NCBI GenBank assembly: GCA_038503035.1
Contig: JAVSML010025538.1
Span: 2,086,880 to 2,150,879 of the forward strand
Direction of reading: 5' to 3'
DNA from: Crocodylus rhombifer
Lineage: Eukaryota; Chordata; Crocodylia; Crocodylidae
DNA length: 64,000 bases
In this document: in pieces, positions 57,886-64,000 of the stretch
Layout: each line of letters starts with the position of its first letter
Position numbering within the stretch: the stretch's first letter is position 1
The notes under the pieces: generated by a model
What the model was told of the DNA's origin: nothing
The model's database searches: none
The model's input: only the letters and a program-made list of their open reading frames with translations
Translations under genes and position numbers: made by a program

Positions 57886-59890
57886 ATTCATTTGATAAAT
57901 AGGAGTTACAGTTGATAATATGATTGTTAATTCTATTGCTGTTAATAGATAAAATAAAATGAAGTTTTACCCTGAAGCTTTGCCTAAAGCAAATATTATT
58001 CTCAACGTCACAAAGGGAACAAATCATCCAACATGAACAATAACAACAACAAATCCACAATTTACAACTCTCTTTAAATAGCTCCCTTTACTAAGTTTTA
58101 TTCTTAATTTACTTCTATGATAAAGAACTTAAAAGAAACATTTAATAAGAAAAGTTGTTATGAGTTTTCCAACTCCTGGTGATTTAGGTAATTTGGATTC
58201 ATAAACCTGGTTTGGGTACATTGTCAAGTTAAGTCTCTGAACTTTTTACATTTCATTCATTAATTTAAATTCAGTTGTGTTTCAGTCAAATACTTATCTC
58301 AGACTCTTTACTTTCCTGTTGAAATGTTTCTAACAGAAAACAGTGTAGATGAAAGCTTGGTTTGAATATAATCTTCAGTGAAGTTATCATCTGAACAAGC
58401 TGAAGAACAGAGAGAAACCAACCATCCATGTTTATAAACACATTTCAACTGCTGGTATATCATCAGCAATGGCTAACTTATAATGACATTGTCTTCATTC
58501 AACAAAATACACATTTATAGAGCTCTTAGAATCATCTGACTCCCTGGTTTGAAGTTTTAGAGACTACTACTCAAGAGAAGAAAGAGAACATAAAAACAGT
58601 ACTTACTATGAACTGAGCAAAAATAAAAATAAACTTTTTTCTTATGAATTATTTAAAGTGAGTAGAAAGAGTAATGTTGATTAGGCTCTGTTATGTGCTA
58701 AACTAGATTAGTCAACATTTATTACCCAGCTATGGATTCAAAAATAGTAAACAGAAACAGTCCTTTGATGCCCCCCCGGCTCCCCCAACTTTAGTGGAAT
58801 TCTTTCTCCACTGATGTCTATCCTAGCACTTTTTAACAAGAGAAACTGGACATGCCTGGGCCTATGGTATTTTTAATGTAAGAATCCCCCTCTGGGAATG
58901 CACTTTACTTTACTCCCAACAATAACAGACAATTCTTGGCCCCATTAAATTCAGTGGGAATTCTGCAATTTGCAAGCATCACATGGAAGGATTTCAGCCA
59001 AGGAAAAAAAAAAACCAACAGGTATCTCACTATTAGACTTCCTATGAGAATATACAGTGAGAAAACTAATTTTCAAGATATGTCCTCACACTCTCTTGAT
59101 TTTCACAAGCCATGGTTACAAATTATTATTGTATTTAACCACATACCACACATACCCTTCCAGCTAAAATCAGCCCTCCAAAACTGGGGTGTATGTCTTA
59201 AGTGAGGAACTTGATTTTCTATGCTGGAATAGAAACAAGTGATCATTGTGTTCTAATAGCTGCCAAGGAAGCTGCTATTTGTTTCTGGCCTAGCAAACAG
59301 AAGGGGCCAAGTCCTGTGATAATCTCACAGCTCTAGCTCTTGGCTAAGCATGTTAGCTTGTGTCTAAATCAGTAGCCTAACTACATTGGGACAACAGGGG
59401 CACCCACCACAGGCATCAACTCAGATGTGGCGGGTGGTGCAAAAAAAAAAAAAAAAATTGCTGCTAGCAGCCACAACAGCATGATTGCCATCATGACTGT
59501 GGCAGTAACAGCAGTCACCACTTCCCCTGTTCCCCATGTATCCAAACATATCCCTACACTGCTGGTCTGAAGTAGCAACTGAGTTGGCTCAATGCAGTTC
59601 ATGCACTCTGCAATACCATGATGAGGCTTCTGGTTTAGAAACAACACTTTTTATTTACAGGAACTATTTAAAGCCAACTATCTAAATAACTGTAAGTCGC
59701 TCTTTTTTGCCCCCATCCCACCAAGTTGTCATCTGTGGTGGCTGCTCCTTTTGCCCAGCCTATTGCTTGAGACAAAGGTGGGTAGTTCTGCTACTGCTGG
59801 GGCCTACTTTTGTTGGTATCACCAAGAAGTTCCTGCTGCCTCAACTCCTGTGGTTTCCTGGGATGCCATACTTTCTAGATAGAATAGGTC
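57886..59890. other. AT-rich unique sequence
   Basis: A 17-base A run at 59441-59457 follows 'cgggtggtgc'. Around 58940 'cccattaaattcagtgggaa' resembles an old amniote repeat. No gene supported. Confidence 0.4.
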
Positions 59891-59895
59891 CTGCT

Positions 59896-60392
59896 AGGGT
59901 GCATCTACATGTGCTATTACTGCACATGAATAAACTGCAGAGTGTATTGCTCTAAAGTTTATTGCTCCCAGACATGCCATTTGAATGTGTACCCAGGAAC
60001 AATTAACTCTGAATCAATAAGCTACACAGTTTATTCATGCACAACATGTGAAGCTGGGTCAGAGTAGGTGGGGGGGGGGCTGCTCGCTCTGGCTCAACAT
60101 GCTGGGAGGGGCTGGCTGGGGCATAAAGGAGCTTCAGAACAGGACTAGCCGGTAGCTCCCACACTAATACCTTTGTGCCACAGGCAGCCCCTCCAGCATC
60201 TACAGGTTCACTGCTACAGAGTAAATTAGTTTACTTGGGCCTAATAGGACCACATGTGCAGATGCTGAAACATTTATTGCACAACTAATTAGTCGACTGC
60301 AGTAAACATCTCAGCCATCTAATTTGCCATCTAAAGTGGAATCTTCATAATACAATGGAGAAACTGAGTAAGCATCTCATGTAGACACCCCC
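59896..60392. mobile_element. Terminal-inverted-repeat element of about 500 bp
   Basis: AGGGTGCATCTACATGTGC (59896-59914) and GCATCTCATGTAGACACCC (60372-60390) are imperfect inverted copies sharing the TCTACATG core. Second-level repeats of TTTATTGC/AATAAAC-type motifs lie inside both ends around a GC-rich centre. No transposase; no clear duplication. Confidence 0.6.
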
Positions 60393-60394
60393 CC

Positions 60395-62035
60395 AGAAAC
60401 ATAGAATATGTCACATAGTTGTCTATGACTCTATCCTTTTTTTTGCATTCTGCCTTCCAAAAACAACATATGGTATGTGAGAAAATAAGGTGATGACTTA
60501 TCTTCTGTATGGTTTCTTCATTATTATGTAAGGACCTTCACCATCAACCAAAAGTAAAGATGTTACCCAATTCTAAAGAGTGGATAAAAATCAGTCTACT
60601 TGTGGCTTTTAGGGGGCAGGGGTTGGAGGGTGTAGAGAATTTCTCCTTCTACACTGCAAGGATCCTGGCCTTTTGATCACTCACACTCCCTGGTTCTCCA
60701 TGGCACTAACTCAAGTAGTGAGCCAGGTCTGCTCCTGAGAGAGGAACTTCACTTTTTGTTGGGAGATTCATTGCCATCCCCTGTTCCAAGCAGCATAGCA
60801 GACAGTCTCTTCAATAAAGTCATTTCTTGGGTCAAAGGCCACCTAGCTGGAGGTTCTCTGTCTGCAATCTGGCTTGTACAGACCTGAGCACTGCCATAAA
60901 AATACTTAATTATTACCTTTTCAGTCTCTCCAGCTCTCAAAAATTCATCCACTTGTCTCTATCCCCATACTTTTCTGGCCAGGAGCGGACAGGCTGCTTG
61001 TTTCCTGCCTGCTCTCCTATTGTCATGTGCATCTCCTCTGGACACTTCCAGGGTGTCTCACCTATATGTCAACGAAGTCTTTTACAACTGTACTGATACT
61101 AAAGGTAAGTCTAGTCTTGTCTTGCATGCAGCCAGCCCTGGCACTTAATTCTTCATTATCTGTGCACAGGCACAATTAGTAAACTGAGTCACATGCTATT
61201 ATAACAAGGTGAATACTGTTAACACAGAAATATCACAATAAACCTGTAGTTCATCACCCTGCCATAATGAAAGTAGACAGTACTTCCTGCGACTTGCTGT
61301 TGCTAAGAGGGTTTCAAGTAATTAAGTAAAATTGAGAAAGTGTGAATGGACCTGAATGAATAACCATCTAGGTAAGGTACTGAAAGAGTCCCAATAGAGA
61401 ATATGATTGATACCAGTAGAAGACCTAAATGCTGTATTTAAACAATGACAGCCAAAAGCCAGAGGAAGAATCATCCCCTGTACATTTTATCCATGAAAAC
61501 TATCAGGAATGACCAAAAATCAACACATGATCAAAAGGTATGGCACAGATCAAAAGGTATGGCAGATTGTGATGGTGAAGAAGTATCTCCATTACAAGTA
61601 AAAGAACTATTTTAGAATAGGGCTCTGATACATGAAAACTCAGGGCCTGATGTTTTGCAAGGAAAAGAACAACCTGATTCTTCACAAATGAATCATCAGA
61701 GGAAGAACATGGACTATGAAAAATATGTATGAAAGAAAGATCTCCATTGTGGCAAAAAATTAGACTGACAGGCAAGCAGATCTGAAATTCTAGAGCAGTT
61801 ACTGAATGGTAGGGATCATTTTAAGATGATGAATGGGTATAGATGGTACTATTCGGGATGTGAGGAAGTGAGGTTGCATGTAGCATAGGAAAGTGGTATT
61901 TAAGGCCACTGAGAGACATTCATTTAGAGGTGTATGGAAGCAGGCACAGTTGGAGGATGAGGGATCAGATGCAAATTATACCCTATTACTGATGCAGGGT
62001 AGGTAGCAAGCTGGGTGCCTAGTGTGGCCATAGCT
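60395..62035. other. Unique sequence
   Basis: Nothing supported. A direct repeat 'gatcaaaaggtatggcaca/g' lies at 61530-61565. Confidence 0.4.
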
Positions 62036-62037
62036 TG

Positions 62038-62232
62038 CAGCATCAGTCAACTGACTGGTATTTCCAGCCTCAGGAGAACAACAGCAGCTTCCAAGCCTCT
62101 GGTGTACTCCCAAGGCTGGGAGTGCCAGTCAGGTAACTAGCATTCACAGCTGCAATGGTACGCAGGAATCCTTCAAGGCTTTCATGCACCCTTGAGCCTG
62201 GGAGCACTGATCAGCCAATTGGTGTTGGCCAC
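62038..62232 (+). repeat. Degenerate tandem repeat, period about 82 bp
   Basis: Units starting 'gcatcagtcaactgactggt' (62040), 'gccagtcaggtaactagcat' (62123) and 'gcactgatcagccaattggt' (62204) each follow or lead to 'caaggctggg/gagcctggga' and 'cttccaag/cttcaagg'. About two and a third units. Confidence 0.5.
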
Positions 62233-62360
62233 ACATTCAATGTAAGTTATGATTAGAATCAGCCACAAAGCTACTGCACAAATTACGTGTAATAACTCTG
62301 TGGCTGAATTCCTGTTTTATCACACCATTAATCGCATAAATGTGTGGCCAGGTCACTACT

Positions 62361-64000
62361 TTCATAGATTTCATAGACATTATGGCTGGAAGAGACCTCA
62401 GAAGATCATCAAGTCCAGCCCCCCACCCAAAGGGCAGGAAGTCAGCTGGGGTCATAGGATCCCACCAAGATAAGCATCCAATTTGCTCTTGAAGGTGTTC
62501 AATGTAGGTGCTTAAACCACTTCCAATGGCAGGCAATTCCAGACCTTGGGGGATCGGACAGTAAAGAAATTCTTCCTTATGTCCAGCCTGAAACGGTCTT
62601 GCATAGTTTATAACCGTTTGACCTCGTCATCCCTTGGGACACTCTGATGAACAAATGTTCTCCCACAAACTGGTGGTCACCCCTGATAAACTTATAGGTG
62701 GCCATCAGATCACCCGAAGCTGTGCTTTTCCAAGCTAAAGAGCCCTATGGCTCTCAGCTTGTCATCATAAGGTCTGTTTTCCTGACCTCTGATCACACGC
62801 GTGGCTCTTCTCTGGACTCTCTCAAGCTTCTCCACATCCTTTTTGAATTATGAAGCCCAAAACTGGATAGTAGTAGTTCAGCTGCGGCTTCACCAAGGCC
62901 AAATACAAGGGGAGAATGACATCCCGGGATTTGCTTGAGAAGCATCTATGGATGCAAGCCAGCGTTTTGGTCACTTTATTAGCTGCAGCATTGCATTGCA
63001 GGCTCATGTTCATCTTCTGTTCAGCGATGACCCCCAAGTCTCTTTCTTCCATAGTGCTGGCCAGAGTAGCACTGCCGAGCCTATAAGGATGCTGCAGGTT
63101 TTTCTTCCCACGGTGGAGAACCTTGCATTTTTCAGCGTTAAACACCATCAGATTCTCATCCGCCCATTTGCTGAGCCTGTCCAGGTCAGCCTGGATCAGC
63201 CACCTGTCTTCTGGTGTGGATGCTTTGCCCCAAAGTTTGGTGTCATCGGTGAACTTGGCCATTCCACTCCTGACTCCAATGTCCACATCATTAATGAAGA
63301 TGTTGAACAATATGGGCCCAAGGACAGAGCCTTGGGGGACCCCACTGGTCACAGGGCACCACGATGAGTGACTGCCATCAATTACTACCCTCTGGGTCCA
63401 ACCACGGAGCCAATTTCCAAGCCAGCATATCGTGGTGGACCCAAGGCCACAATTGGCCAGTTTTGCCAAGAGGTGATCATGGGATACCAGATCAAAGGCT
63501 TTTTTGAAGTCAAGATACATGACATCAATTTCTTCTCCCTTGTCTAGGTGATAGGTCACCTGGTTGTAGAAGGAAATGAGATTGGTCAAGCAAGACCTAC
63601 CCACAACAAACCCGTGCTGGCTATCCCTTAGGATGTTGGCATCAGCCAGTCCATTAAGGATGGCCTCTTCAATAAACTTTTCTAAGATTTGTCCCCAGGA
63701 TAGAAGTCAGGTTGATGGGCCTATAGTTAGCCCTCTCTTTCTTGAAGATCGGCACCACATTGGCCTTCTTCCAGTCTTTGGGCACTACACCAGAGCACCA
63801 GGAGTTTTCAAAGATCCGTGCCAGAGGTTGGGCTACGATGGTCGCCAGCTCCTTGAGTACCCTGGGGTGTAGATTGTCAGGGCCAGCTGACTTGAAGGTA
63901 TCTAGCTTCTCAAGGTGTTCCTTCACAAGGTCAGCATTAATAGAGGGCAGGGGATCTCCCTCACTTGGACTGCCCTGTCCCGTGGTGGGCATGGGCATCC
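62361..64000 (-). mobile_element. CR1 LINE (copy 2), running off the window
   Basis: Same subfamily and orientation as copy 1, with the 3' tail at 62361 (TTCATAGATTTCATAGACAT) and about 90 percent visible identity through the reverse transcriptase. The 5' part lies beyond 64000, so full length is unknown. Relative to copy 1 it lacks 12 bases near 63735. Confidence 0.95.
62822..63998 (-). pseudogene. CR1 ORF2, reverse transcriptase (broken, partial)
   Basis: From the window edge: [32 protein letters not shown], a frameshift near 63670, then GRSCLTNLISFYNQ, DFKKAFD (motif A), GVPQGSVLGP (motif B), KFTDDTKLWG (motif C) and LSKWADENLMVFNAEK. The tryptophan is intact here, where copy 1 has a stop. 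After LALVKPQLNY the frame shifts again and the last 150 codons toward 62480 are in other frames. As in copy 1, motif C is FTDD rather than FADD. Two frameshifts make it inactive. Confidence 0.92.

Noticed and set aside
62948..63367. 139-codon plus-strand open frame
   Set aside because: Antisense shadow of CR1 copy 2.
1..64000. tRNA, rRNA or bacterial-type operons
   Set aside because: No cloverleaf with A/B boxes was recognised outside SINE remnants, no rRNA sequence, and no run of adjacent real genes.

Overview
This is vertebrate nuclear DNA with no recognisable complete host gene. It is AT-rich, has long dinucleotide microsatellites, carries CR1-type LINEs, and holds many short inverted-terminal-repeat elements plus degraded MIR-like SINEs. 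Young CR1 copies next to a Penelope-like fragment and MIR remnants point to a non-avian reptile. I favour a crocodilian over a turtle, but this is inference from repeat style and no marker gene confirms it.

Layout. 1-3.5 kb: mixed sequence with a broken MYB/SANT-like domain (minus strand, about 1.34-1.53 kb), a C-rich tract and a decayed hammerhead-like repeat at 2.95 kb. 3.54-6.57 kb: a nest of inverted-repeat elements. 6.6-12.9 kb: mostly unique AT-rich DNA, with a composite GT/GAGT microsatellite, MIR remnants and a 650-bp repeat whose second copy lies inverted at 35.5-36.2 kb. 12.89-15.27 kb: a 5'-truncated CR1 on the minus strand. 15.72-16.84 kb: a very GC-rich solo LTR with a perfect 5-bp target-site duplication. 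18.0-18.84 kb: an old CR1. 19-33 kb: the longest stretch with little repeat content, probably gene desert or intron, with one weak candidate first exon near 31.5 kb. 33.4 kb: a MIR. 34.51-34.97 kb: a non-autonomous hAT element with a perfect 8-bp duplication. 37.6-38.55 kb: an inverted-repeat element and a foldback. 39.29-40.15 kb: a CR1 3' end with an intact C-terminal reading frame. 43.5-47.8 kb: a dead LINE of a different family, itself interrupted by a CR1 tail. 52.2-53.4 kb: an inverted-repeat fragment and a Penelope-like fragment beside a hammerhead-like motif. 54.7-57.9 kb: inverted-repeat elements that share a segment. 59.9-60.4 kb: another terminal-inverted-repeat element. 62.36-64 kb: a second CR1 of the 12.9-kb subfamily, running off the window.

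Nothing here forms an operon or pathway. The window is a record of successive transposition, and the nesting orders it: the CR1 tail entered after the 43.5-47.8 kb LINE was in place, and two element families sit inside an outer pair of inverted repeats at 3.5-6.6 kb. The observations most worth following are the hammerhead-like motifs (one with its core residues intact), the GC-rich solo LTR with a coding-like 15-bp minisatellite, and the inverted-repeat element at 57.1-57.9 kb that shares a segment with a locus 2.4 kb away.
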